From positions 124,001 through 188,000 of the forward strand of contig JAXMCK010000004.1 of NCBI GenBank assembly GCA_046349395.1: 64,000 nucleotides of DNA, written 5' to 3'. Positions 41,824-49,345 of this stretch are shown here, piece after piece (position 1 is the stretch's first letter; every line of letters begins with the position of its first letter). Both the position numbers and the translations under genes were made by a program. Origin of the DNA: JAXMCK01 sp046349395 (lineage in GTDB: Bacteria; Pseudomonadota; Alphaproteobacteria; Geminicoccales; Geminicoccaceae). Below the pieces are notes generated by a model, which had not been told where the DNA came from, did not search any database, and was given only the letters and a program-made list of their open reading frames with translations.

Positions 41824-43119
41824 GTGCTGAATTTCGAACAGCTCGGCCTCGCCGCACCGATCCTGAAGGCGCTGGCGGGCGAAGGCTACACCACTCCCAC
41901 CCCCATCCAGGCGCAGAGCATCCCGCATCTGCTCGAAGGCCGTGACCTGCTGGGCATCGCCCAGACCGGCACCGGAAAGACCGCGGCATTCGCGCTGCCG
42001 ATCCTGCATCGGCTCGCGGCCGACCGCCGCCAGCCGGCGCAGCGCGGCTGCCGCGTTCTCGTCCTGGCCCCCACGCGCGAGCTGGCGAGCCAGATCGAGG
42101 CCAGCTTCCGGACCTACGGCGCCGGCCTGCGCCTGTGGTCGACCACCGTCTTCGGCGGCGTGTCGATGCACAATCAGGTGCGCACCATGGCGAAGGGTGT
42201 CGACATCCTCGTCGCCACGCCGGGCCGCCTCGTCGACCATCTGGGCCAGGGCACCATCCGCCTCGACGGTGTGGAGACGGTCGTCCTGGACGAGGTCGAC
42301 CGCATGCTCGACATGGGCTTCGTGAAGGACGTCCGGCGCATCCTGACCCGCCTGCCTGCAGCGCGGCAGAGCCTCTTCTTCTCGGCCACCATGCCCGACG
42401 ACATCGCCGAGCTCGCGGCCGAGTTGCTGAAGAACCCGGTCAAGGTCGAGGTGACCCCGGTCGCCACCACGGCAGACCGGATCGAGCAGGCAGTGATCCC
42501 GGTCGAGCCCGGCAACAAGAATGCCGTGCTGGCCCAGATCCTTCGCCATCCCTCGGTCGGTCGCGTGCTGGTCTTCACCCGCACCAAGCACCGTGCGGAC
42601 AAGGTCGCGCACTATCTGGGCGTCGCCGGCATCCATGCCGCCGCCATTCACGGCAACAAGTCGCAGAGCCAGCGCGAGCGGGCGCTTGCGGGTTTCCGCA
42701 GCGGCCACACGCCGGTCATGGTCGCGACGGACATCGCCGCCCGCGGGATCGACGTCGACGGCGTCACGCACGTGATCAACTACGACATGCCGGACACCGC
42801 CGAGAGCTACGTGCACCGCATCGGCCGCACCGCGCGTGCCGGAGCCGAGGGTCGTGCGCTCTCCTTGTGCGATCCGACCGAGCGCGGCTCTTTGCGCGAC
42901 ATCGAGCGCCTGATCCGCCGGCGCCTGTGGGAGGCCGATGCCACCCGCGCTCATGAGCCCATTCCTGAGATGCCGGCCTTCGAGCCGACGCAGCGGCCGC
43001 GCGGCGAGCGTCGTCCCACAGCACCTCGTCCTGCCGGTGCGGCACGTCCGCAGCGGCGGCCGCAGCAGGGAGCCGACCGTCGCACCGAGGGCGCTCCCCG
43101 GCGTCACCGGCAGTCCTAG
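41824..43119 (+). CDS. DEAD-box RNA helicase (RhlE-like) with a DEVD motif
   Basis: A 431-aa ATP-dependent RNA helicase for ribosome assembly or RNA decay. Motifs: Q (TTPTPIQAQSIP), I (AQTGTGKT), Ia (APTRELA), Ib (TPGRLVDH), II (DEVD at 156-159, not DEAD), III (SATMP), VI (HRIGRTARAG). The C-terminal tail (about 380-431) is Arg/Pro/Gln-rich and basic, an RNA-binding extension. The GTG at 41824 gives the usual LNFEQLGL start; a GTG 11 codons upstream (41791) is possible. The 244-base leader would suit cold-shock control, but I see no proof. Confidence 0.92.
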   Translation: MLNFEQLGLAAPILKALAGEGYTTPTPIQAQSIPHLLEGRDLLGIAQTGTGKTAAFALPILHRLAADRRQPAQRGCRVLVLAPTRELASQIEASFRTYGAGLRLWSTTVFGGVSMHNQVRTMAKGVDILVATPGRLVDHLGQGTIRLDGVETVVLDEVDRMLDMGFVKDVRRILTRLPAARQSLFFSATMPDDIAELAAELLKNPVKVEVTPVATTADRIEQAVIPVEPGNKNAVLAQILRHPSVGRVLVFTRTKHRADKVAHYLGVAGIHAAAIHGNKSQSQRERALAGFRSGHTPVMVATDIAARGIDVDGVTHVINYDMPDTAESYVHRIGRTARAGAEGRALSLCDPTERGSLRDIERLIRRRLWEADATRAHEPIPEMPAFEPTQRPRGERRPTAPRPAGAARPQRRPQQGADRRTEGAPRRHRQS

Positions 43120-43131
43120 GCAAGCGGGGCG

Positions 43132-44298
43132 GTGAGCAGGCACGGACACGAGACACCGACCGACCCGCTCGCCGCCGCTCTTTCCGGAGCGGTAGCCCTT
43201 TTCGTGGCCATGGGCATCGGGCGCTTCGCCTACACGCCGGTGCTTCCGGTGATGCGCGCCGACGCCGGCCTTTCGCTGCCGTCGGCCGGCTTCGTCGCCT
43301 CGGCCAACTTCGCCGGCTACTTGGTGGGTGCCCTCTTGCTGGCCTTCCTCCCCCTGCCGGGCTCGAGGCGCGGCTGGCTGGTGGTAGGCCTCCTCGGCGG
43401 TGTCGCGACCACGGCGGCGATGGCCCTGGCGCAGGGCGATATCGGCTGGGCCACGATCCGGTTCCTCAGCGGCCTCGCCAGCGCCCTTGCGCTCGTCGTC
43501 ACGACGACGACGGTGATGCAGGCGGTTATGGCGGCCGGGCGTCCCAAGCTCGGCATGGTGCCGTTCATGGGTGTCGGCGTCGGTATCGCCGCCTCGGCCC
43601 TGCTGGTCGAGGCGGGCCTGCGTGCCGGCCTGGGCTCGCACGGCCTGTGGCTCCTGCTGGCCGCCGTCTCGCTCGTGGGTGTCGCGTTGGCCGTGCCGTT
43701 CTTTCCGACCACGGCATCCGTCCCAGCAGACACCCCGCCGAGCACGTCCCGGCTTCCCAGGGGCGTGCTGCCGCTCACCCTGGCCTACGGCCTGTTCGGC
43801 TTCGGCTACATCGTCACGGCCACCTTCATCGTCACCATGGTGCGCGACCTCGACCTCGGTCGCACGGCCGAGACGGCGGTCTGGCTGGTGGTGGGCCTCT
43901 CAGGCGTGCCGTCGATCCCGGTCTGGTCGGCCCTGGGCCGCCGCTTCGGCGTCCAATCGGCTCTGGCCGCGGCCTATCTGCTCGAGGCCGTCGGCGTGTT
44001 CGCGACCGCGGTCGGCACCGGCCCCCTGGTCCTGCTGATCGGTGCCCTGCTGCTCGGCGGCACCTTCATGGGCCTCACCGCCCTGCATCTGGTCGCCGCA
44101 CGGGACGCGGCACCGGCCGATCCGCGCAAGCTGTGGGCTCTCATGACCGCCGTCTTCGGCGTCGGTCAGATGGTAGGACCCGGAATCTCGGGCCTGCTCG
44201 CCGCCGGCACCGGTAGTTTCGTCGTCCCGTCGCTGGCCGCCGCCGCAGCGCTGGTCGCCGGCGGCCTACTCATCGCTTTCGGCCGCCGCAGCGCCTAA
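43132..44298 (+). CDS. MFS transporter, YbfB/YjiJ family
   Basis: A 388-aa inner-membrane major-facilitator protein with 12 helices. The opening ALFVAMGIGRFAYTPVLPVM is the recognisable YbfB/YjiJ signature (Gly-Arg-Phe-x-Tyr-Thr-Pro). Substrate unknown. The GTG start at 43132 is 12 bases after the helicase stop, so they may be co-transcribed. It ends 4 bases from the convergent phasin gene. Confidence 0.9.
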   Translation: MSRHGHETPTDPLAAALSGAVALFVAMGIGRFAYTPVLPVMRADAGLSLPSAGFVASANFAGYLVGALLLAFLPLPGSRRGWLVVGLLGGVATTAAMALAQGDIGWATIRFLSGLASALALVVTTTTVMQAVMAAGRPKLGMVPFMGVGVGIAASALLVEAGLRAGLGSHGLWLLLAAVSLVGVALAVPFFPTTASVPADTPPSTSRLPRGVLPLTLAYGLFGFGYIVTATFIVTMVRDLDLGRTAETAVWLVVGLSGVPSIPVWSALGRRFGVQSALAAAYLLEAVGVFATAVGTGPLVLLIGALLLGGTFMGLTALHLVAARDAAPADPRKLWALMTAVFGVGQMVGPGISGLLAAGTGSFVVPSLAAAAALVAGGLLIAFGRRSA

Positions 44299-44302
44299 GG
44301 CC

Positions 44303-44986
44303 TTACTCCTTCGCGGCCTTGCTGCTGCGCCGCGGCGGCGCCTTGGCGGCGGCGGGCTTCTTCGGCTCCTCCGGCTTCTTGGTCTCCGCCGGAGCAGCGC
44401 TCTTCGGCGGCTCGGCCCTCTTCGGCGCGGCCGGAGCGGGCGCCGGCTTCGCCGGTGCTGCAGCGGGTGGGGGCGAGGCAGCCGCTGCCGCCTTCTTCGT
44501 CTCAAGCTCGAGATCGGTCATGCGGCGGCGCATCTCCTCGACGGCCGAGGCCGTCTGCCGCGTTGCCGCCTGCACGGCTTCGCTCGCCGTCTTCTGCAGG
44601 GCCAGCAGGTCGGGCATCTCCGGCATCTCGGCCCCGAACGCCTTCATGTTGGCGTTGGCCGCGGAGTTCAGGACCTTCATCGCCTCCTGCTGCACCTTGA
44701 GCAGCAGGCCGGAGAGTTCCTGCACCTGGCTCATCACTCGCTCGAAGGCGCCACGCATGCGCTCCATCTGCTCGTGCGGCTGGGCCGGCTTGGCCGTGGC
44801 ACCGAGCTGCATCTCGCCCCAGAGATCGCGCATGGCGTCCTGCATGTGAGCGATCTGACGTTCGCCGGCCGTGCGCAGGCCGTCGGCGACGATGCGGCCG
44901 GCGCTCGTGAACGCCTCCATGTTCCGCCGCTGCGCCTCCATCAGCGCCTCGGGCTGGAACATGCCTGGAATCTTGCCGGTGGCCAT
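44303..44986 (-). CDS. Phasin family protein
   Basis: A 227-aa protein. The N-terminal MFQPEALMEAQRRNMEAFTSAG is the classic Phasin_2-type start (tryptic-like helix with the RRNMEA motif), followed by a helical core with Met/Gln-rich heptads. The tail (about 165-227) is a low-complexity Ala/Pro/Lys segment, as in PHA-granule proteins that also bind DNA. It implies polyhydroxyalkanoate storage; synthase genes are not in the window. The ATG at 44986 follows GGGGAGCG. Confidence 0.88.
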   Translation of the reverse strand: MATGKIPGMFQPEALMEAQRRNMEAFTSAGRIVADGLRTAGERQIAHMQDAMRDLWGEMQLGATAKPAQPHEQMERMRGAFERVMSQVQELSGLLLKVQQEAMKVLNSAANANMKAFGAEMPEMPDLLALQKTASEAVQAATRQTASAVEEMRRRMTDLELETKKAAAAASPPPAAAPAKPAPAPAAPKRAEPPKSAAPAETKKPEEPKKPAAAKAPPRRSSKAAKE

Positions 44987-45072
44987 GACTCGCTCCCCGC
45001 CGAACAGATCGTCACCATGCTACGCGCAATGTTTGCCGTCGAGGGTCTCCTGTTGACGCAGGAGACGGTGCC

Positions 45073-46155
45073 TCAGGCCGGCCGCTCGCCGATATAGCGG
45101 AGCAGCAGCGCGTAGCCGACCGCGAGCAGCGTCGGGCCGAGGAACATGCCGATGAGGCCCATGGTGAGCAGGCCGCCGATGACCCCGACGATGATGATCG
45201 CGAGCGGGGCGGGTGCCCGGGAATGGATCAGCACCGGTGCCGCCATGGCCTGTCCGCCGTCGATCAGGACGAGGCAATAGAGAGCGAGCAGGACGGCGGC
45301 GGCGGTCGACCCCTCGTGCCATAGCCACAAGACCGCCGGACCCCAGATGATGAAGGTCGGCAACTGCACGACGCCGAAGAAGAACGCGAGGAGACCGAGG
45401 AGCGGTGCGGCCGGAACGCCGGCCACCGCATAGCCGACGGCGGAGAGCACGCTCTGGACGAGTGCTATGCCCACGATGCCGAAAGCCACGGCCCTGACCG
45501 TGTTCACCGCAACCGGAAGCATCTCCACGCCGGTCCGCCCCGCCGCACGCTCGACGATCCGGTGCATCAACAGCGCCAGCGGCTGGCCCTTCGCCAGCAG
45601 GATGCCAGCGACGGCCAGCGAGATGAGCAGCCAGAAGAGAGCGTCGAGCCACGAGCCCCCCCGGTCCAGCGCCCATTCGCCGATGCTGATGAGCCGAGGG
45701 CCGAGAGACGAGATCAGCGGCACCTGACCGGATTCGACGCTCGCCCAAAGGTTCGCGAGCTTGGGTCCGACCAGCGGCAGATCCCCGATGAAGGTCGGCA
45801 GTTGCGGGACGGTCTGGGCGCGCAGCGATTCGCCGAGCGTGATCAGGCCCGGGATGTAGGACAGCGCCTCGTGGGCCACCAGGATGAGGGGCAGGGCGAT
45901 GCAGACCGTCAGCGCCAGCATCAGCAGAATGGCCGCTAGGCCGCCCCTGCCGCCAAGCTTGCGCCGCAGCAGCCGATGCGCGGGTCCGAAGGTCACCGCC
46001 AGCACGATCGCCCAGAGGACCGGCATCAGGAGTGGGCTGACGACGACGACACAGCCCAGGACGAGCAGCGTCAGCAGCACGTAGGCGAAGGTATGCGAGC
46101 GCGGCGGCATCGCCCCTTCGACGACCGGTGGCTCGACCGCGCCCGGCAGCGTCAT
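45073..46155 (-). CDS. AI-2E family transporter (PerM/TqsA-like)
   Basis: A 360-aa inner-membrane protein with about eight helices, including VLLTLLVLGCVVVVSPLLMP near the start and the family's conserved AFFFGVVQLPTFIIWGPAV region around residue 260. Members export small molecules, ions or AI-2; the actual substrate cannot be told. The ATG at 46155 follows TAGGGGGGATC. It is followed by pccB upstream on the same strand, with 25 bases between the genes. Confidence 0.88.
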   Translation of the reverse strand: MTLPGAVEPPVVEGAMPPRSHTFAYVLLTLLVLGCVVVVSPLLMPVLWAIVLAVTFGPAHRLLRRKLGGRGGLAAILLMLALTVCIALPLILVAHEALSYIPGLITLGESLRAQTVPQLPTFIGDLPLVGPKLANLWASVESGQVPLISSLGPRLISIGEWALDRGGSWLDALFWLLISLAVAGILLAKGQPLALLMHRIVERAAGRTGVEMLPVAVNTVRAVAFGIVGIALVQSVLSAVGYAVAGVPAAPLLGLLAFFFGVVQLPTFIIWGPAVLWLWHEGSTAAAVLLALYCLVLIDGGQAMAAPVLIHSRAPAPLAIIIVGVIGGLLTMGLIGMFLGPTLLAVGYALLLRYIGERPA

Positions 46156-46180
46156 GATCCCCCCTACCCGCCGCCTCAGC

Positions 46181-47761
46181 CTAGAGCGGGATGTTGCCGT
46201 GCTTGCGCCACGGGCTCTCGACCCGCTTGTTCTTCAGCCAGCGCAGCGCCTGCACCACCCGGCGCCGGGTGCCGTGAGGCATGATCACGTCGTCGATGAA
46301 GCCGCGATGCGCCGCCACGAAGGGGTTGGCGAACCGCTCGCGATACTCCTGCGTCCGGGCCTCGATCGCCGCCGGATCGCCGATGTCCGAGCGGAAGATG
46401 ATCTCCACTGCACCCTTGGGGCCCATGACGGCGATCTCGGCCGTGGGCCAGGCATAGTTCACGTCGCCGCGCAGATGCTTGCTGCTCATCACGTCGTAGG
46501 CGCCGCCATAGGCCTTGCGCGTGATCACGGTCACCTTCGGCACTGTGGCCTCGGTGAAGGCGTAGAGCAGCTTCGCCCCGTGCTTGATGATGCCGCCATA
46601 CTCCTGGGCGGTACCCGGCAGGAAGCCCGGCACGTCGACGAAGGTGACGATCGGGATGTTGAAGCAGTCGCAGAACCGCACGAAGCGGGCGGCCTTGGTC
46701 GAGCTGGCGATGTCGAGGCAGCCCGCCAGCACCATCGGCTGGTTGGCGACAATGCCGACCGTCGAGCCCTCGATCCGGGCGAAGCCGACGATGATGTTGC
46801 GTGCGTAGTCGGGCTGGATCTCGAAGAAGTCGCGCTCGTCCACGACCTTCTCGATCAGCTCCTTCATGTCGTAGGGCTTGTTCGGATTGTCGGGGATCAG
46901 CGTGTCGAGCGACCAATCGTCCCGCAGGCCGGTGTCCGAGGTCGGCCGCACCGGCGGCTGCTCGCGGTTGTTCAGCGGCAGGAAGTCGATGAAGCGACGA
47001 AGCTCGCGGATCGCCTCGACGTCGTTGTCGAAGGCGCGATCGGCGACACCCGAGCGCGAGGTGTGGGTCCCGGCCCCGCCCAGTTCCTCCTGCGTCACCG
47101 TCTCGTTCGTCACGGTGCGGACCACCTCGGGTCCGGTGACGAACATGTAGGAGCTGTCGCGCACCATGAAGATGAAGTCGGTCATCGCCGGGCTGTAGAC
47201 GGCACCACCGGCGCAGGGCCCCATGATCATGCTGATCTGCGGCACCACGCCCGAGCCCAGCACGTTGCGGACGAAGACCTCGGCATAGCCCGCCAGCGAG
47301 TCCACACCCTCCTGGATGCGCGCACCGCCCGAATCGTTGATGCCGATCACCGGCGCACCCACCTGGATCGCCCGGTCCATGATCTTGGCGATCTTCGCGG
47401 CATGCGGCTCCGACAGCGAGCCGCCGAACACCGTGAAGTCCTGGCTGAAGACGAAGACAAGTCGGCCATTGACGGTGCCGTGCCCTGTGACCACGCCGTC
47501 CCCGGGGATCTTCTGGTCGTCCATGCCGAAGTCGACGCAGCGATGCTCGACGAACATGTCCGACTCTTCGAAGGAGCCGGGATCCACCAAGAGCTCGATC
47601 CGCTCCCGGGCCGTCAGCTTGCCGCGTTTGTGCTGGGCCGCAATGCGCTTCTCGCCACCGCCCATGCGGGCACCCTGGCGCTTGGCTTCGAGCTGCTCGA
47701 TGATCTGCTGCACGCTGCTCTGAACTCCCTGCCGATCCCGCGGCCGAACGTCCTCGGACAT
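46181..47761 (-). CDS. pccB: Acyl-CoA carboxylase subunit beta (propionyl-CoA carboxylase)
   Basis: A 526-aa biotin-dependent carboxyltransferase. The N-terminal half has HKRGKLTARERIELLVDPGSF and GINDSGGARIQEGVDSL (acyl-CoA oxyanion loop). The C-terminal half has FVDVPGFLPGTAQEYGGII and KAYGGAYDVM (biotin side). It makes methylmalonyl-CoA from propionyl-CoA with PccA, which is not in the window. The ATG at 47761 gives the usual start; the longer frame to 47857 is Arg-rich. It lies downstream of the ATP12 gene on the same strand. Confidence 0.95.
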   Translation of the reverse strand: MSEDVRPRDRQGVQSSVQQIIEQLEAKRQGARMGGGEKRIAAQHKRGKLTARERIELLVDPGSFEESDMFVEHRCVDFGMDDQKIPGDGVVTGHGTVNGRLVFVFSQDFTVFGGSLSEPHAAKIAKIMDRAIQVGAPVIGINDSGGARIQEGVDSLAGYAEVFVRNVLGSGVVPQISMIMGPCAGGAVYSPAMTDFIFMVRDSSYMFVTGPEVVRTVTNETVTQEELGGAGTHTSRSGVADRAFDNDVEAIRELRRFIDFLPLNNREQPPVRPTSDTGLRDDWSLDTLIPDNPNKPYDMKELIEKVVDERDFFEIQPDYARNIIVGFARIEGSTVGIVANQPMVLAGCLDIASSTKAARFVRFCDCFNIPIVTFVDVPGFLPGTAQEYGGIIKHGAKLLYAFTEATVPKVTVITRKAYGGAYDVMSSKHLRGDVNYAWPTAEIAVMGPKGAVEIIFRSDIGDPAAIEARTQEYRERFANPFVAAHRGFIDDVIMPHGTRRRVVQALRWLKNKRVESPWRKHGNIPL

Positions 47762-47863
47762 ACGGCACCCGCGGGGCGGTCCTCGACGGCCCCGGAACGA
47801 GTGTGACAGCGAGGTAGCATGCGCTCCCGCGGCCGGTAAACGACCGCGCCGCCGCATCCGACC

Positions 47864-48562
47864 TCAGACGGGCAGCAACCGCAGGAAGCGCTCGGCCGCC
47901 ACGAGGTCGCGCAGGAGGCGCTCGTGGCGGATGCGTTGTTCCTCGTCGAGCCCCCAGCGCTCGATCTCGAACAGCTCGTCGAGCAGGGCGACGTCCAGGG
48001 CCCTCTCCGCGTCCACCGCCCCCCGCGCCAGAGCCAGCCCCAGCACGATCGAGCCGGTCAGCGTCGTCACCGCGTGCAGGCCGACGAGCCGCCAGTCGTC
48101 GCTCGCCCGGACTGCTGCCGCCAGCGCGCGCAGGGCCGCGTCCGGCTGCTCCAGCGGCTGGACCGCCGTGGCGACGGCTAGCCTCGCATCGAACTGCTGC
48201 TCCGCCCAGTCGAGCCAGGGCTGCCAGGACGCGTGCTGACGCTGGACGAGATCCGGGGGGCCGTCCGCGCGGTAGCAGAGAAGGTCCGTGGCGGCGTAAC
48301 CCTCGATCTCGGCGATGGCGTCCTCCCGGCGCTGCGGCATCAGGTCGTGCACCGTCGTCGCCAGCGTCGTCAGCGGCATCTCGCGCGGCTTGATCTCCTC
48401 GCCCTGTGCCGCCCACTCCTCGGCCACCAGAGCCGCCAGGCCTTCCGTGGGCAGCGTCAGCAGCCGTCGCTGCGGCGTGCGCACCGGCCGGCCGTCGAGC
48501 TCGATCTGCCAGCGTCCCGCCTCGGCGGGTACCGTCGCGACCTCCTTGTAGAACCGCTTCAC
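47864..48562 (-). CDS. ATP12 family chaperone for F1-ATPase assembly
   Basis: A 232-aa protein homologous to mitochondrial ATP12, which chaperones the F1 alpha subunit. The start VKRFYKEVATVPAEAG and the block DGRPVRTPQRRLLTLPT are diagnostic, as is VGLHAVTTLTGSIVLGLALA near residue 165. It starts with GTG at 48562, overlapping the HAD gene stop (GTGA). The family is confined to alphaproteobacteria and mitochondria, which supports the lineage call. Confidence 0.93.
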   Translation of the reverse strand: MKRFYKEVATVPAEAGRWQIELDGRPVRTPQRRLLTLPTEGLAALVAEEWAAQGEEIKPREMPLTTLATTVHDLMPQRREDAIAEIEGYAATDLLCYRADGPPDLVQRQHASWQPWLDWAEQQFDARLAVATAVQPLEQPDAALRALAAAVRASDDWRLVGLHAVTTLTGSIVLGLALARGAVDAERALDVALLDELFEIERWGLDEEQRIRHERLLRDLVAAERFLRLLPV

Positions 48563-49221
48563 GCCGCCCGCTCCGGCAGATGGTCCAGGAGCTGGTCGAA
48601 CCGCTCCAGCACCCGAACGGCCCCGGCCGCCGTCAGCTCTTCCGGCTCGTGGTTGCCCCACGCCACGCCGATCGGCACCGCACCCGCCGCCCGCGCCATC
48701 AGGATGTCGAACGTCGTGTCTCCGACGAGCAGGGTCTGCTCTGGCTGGTAGCCCGCCTCGCGCATGGCCGCCTCCAGCATCGCCGGATGCGGCTTGCTGG
48801 GATGGAGGTCCGCCGTCTGAAGCGTGACGAAGTACCTTTCGAGCCCATGGTGCTCCAGCACGTGGCGCAGACCGCGCATTGCTTTTCCCGTCGCGATGCC
48901 CATCGGCACCCCACGCCGGTCCAGCTCGACCAGGATCTCGAGCGCACCCTCGAACAGCGCCTCCTGGAAATCGGCACGGCTGCGCTGGGCGATGAATGCC
49001 TCCTTGTAGGCGGCGGCCAGTCGCTCGGCGTTGCCCCTTTCCGACGGCGGCAGCAGCTCGCGCATCGCCTCGACCAGCGACAGGCCGACGATCCGCCGGA
49101 TCGCCGCCGGCTCCGGAACCGGCTGGCCCAGATAGGCGAAGGCGGCCTGGGCGCTGGAGACGATGGTGGCCTGCGAATCGACGAGGGTGCCGTCGCAGTC
49201 GAAGACGATCAGGATGGACAA
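48559..49221 (-). CDS. HAD-IA family hydrolase (phosphoglycolate phosphatase-like)
   Basis: A 220-aa phosphatase. Motif I is VFDCDGTLVDS at residues 6-16 with both catalytic Asp, motif II is in GIATGK (Thr), motif III is the Lys of HPSKPHPAM, and motif IV is LLVGDTTFDILMA. The start is TTG at 49221 (no ATG available), with GGGG upstream. HAD-ATP12 pairing is common in alphaproteobacteria. The substrate is uncertain. Confidence 0.9.
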   Translation of the reverse strand: MSILIVFDCDGTLVDSQATIVSSAQAAFAYLGQPVPEPAAIRRIVGLSLVEAMRELLPPSERGNAERLAAAYKEAFIAQRSRADFQEALFEGALEILVELDRRGVPMGIATGKAMRGLRHVLEHHGLERYFVTLQTADLHPSKPHPAMLEAAMREAGYQPEQTLLVGDTTFDILMARAAGAVPIGVAWGNHEPEELTAAGAVRVLERFDQLLDHLPERAA

Positions 49222-49345
49222 GCTGAACCCCGGTGCGGCTGCAGGGCCGTTATCTTGTTCTGACGGCCTCGCCGCAAGCCGTCGGGCTTGACTGTGGCGG
49301 TGCTCCGCGGTCCGCTGGAGGCACGTGATCGCGAGGAGGTCGGGG

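Noticed and set aside
46176..48416. 746-codon minus-strand frame across pccB and the ATP12 gene
   Set aside because: It runs on the same strand but in a shifted frame through two well-supported genes, with Arg/Gly/Ala-rich composition and no family features.
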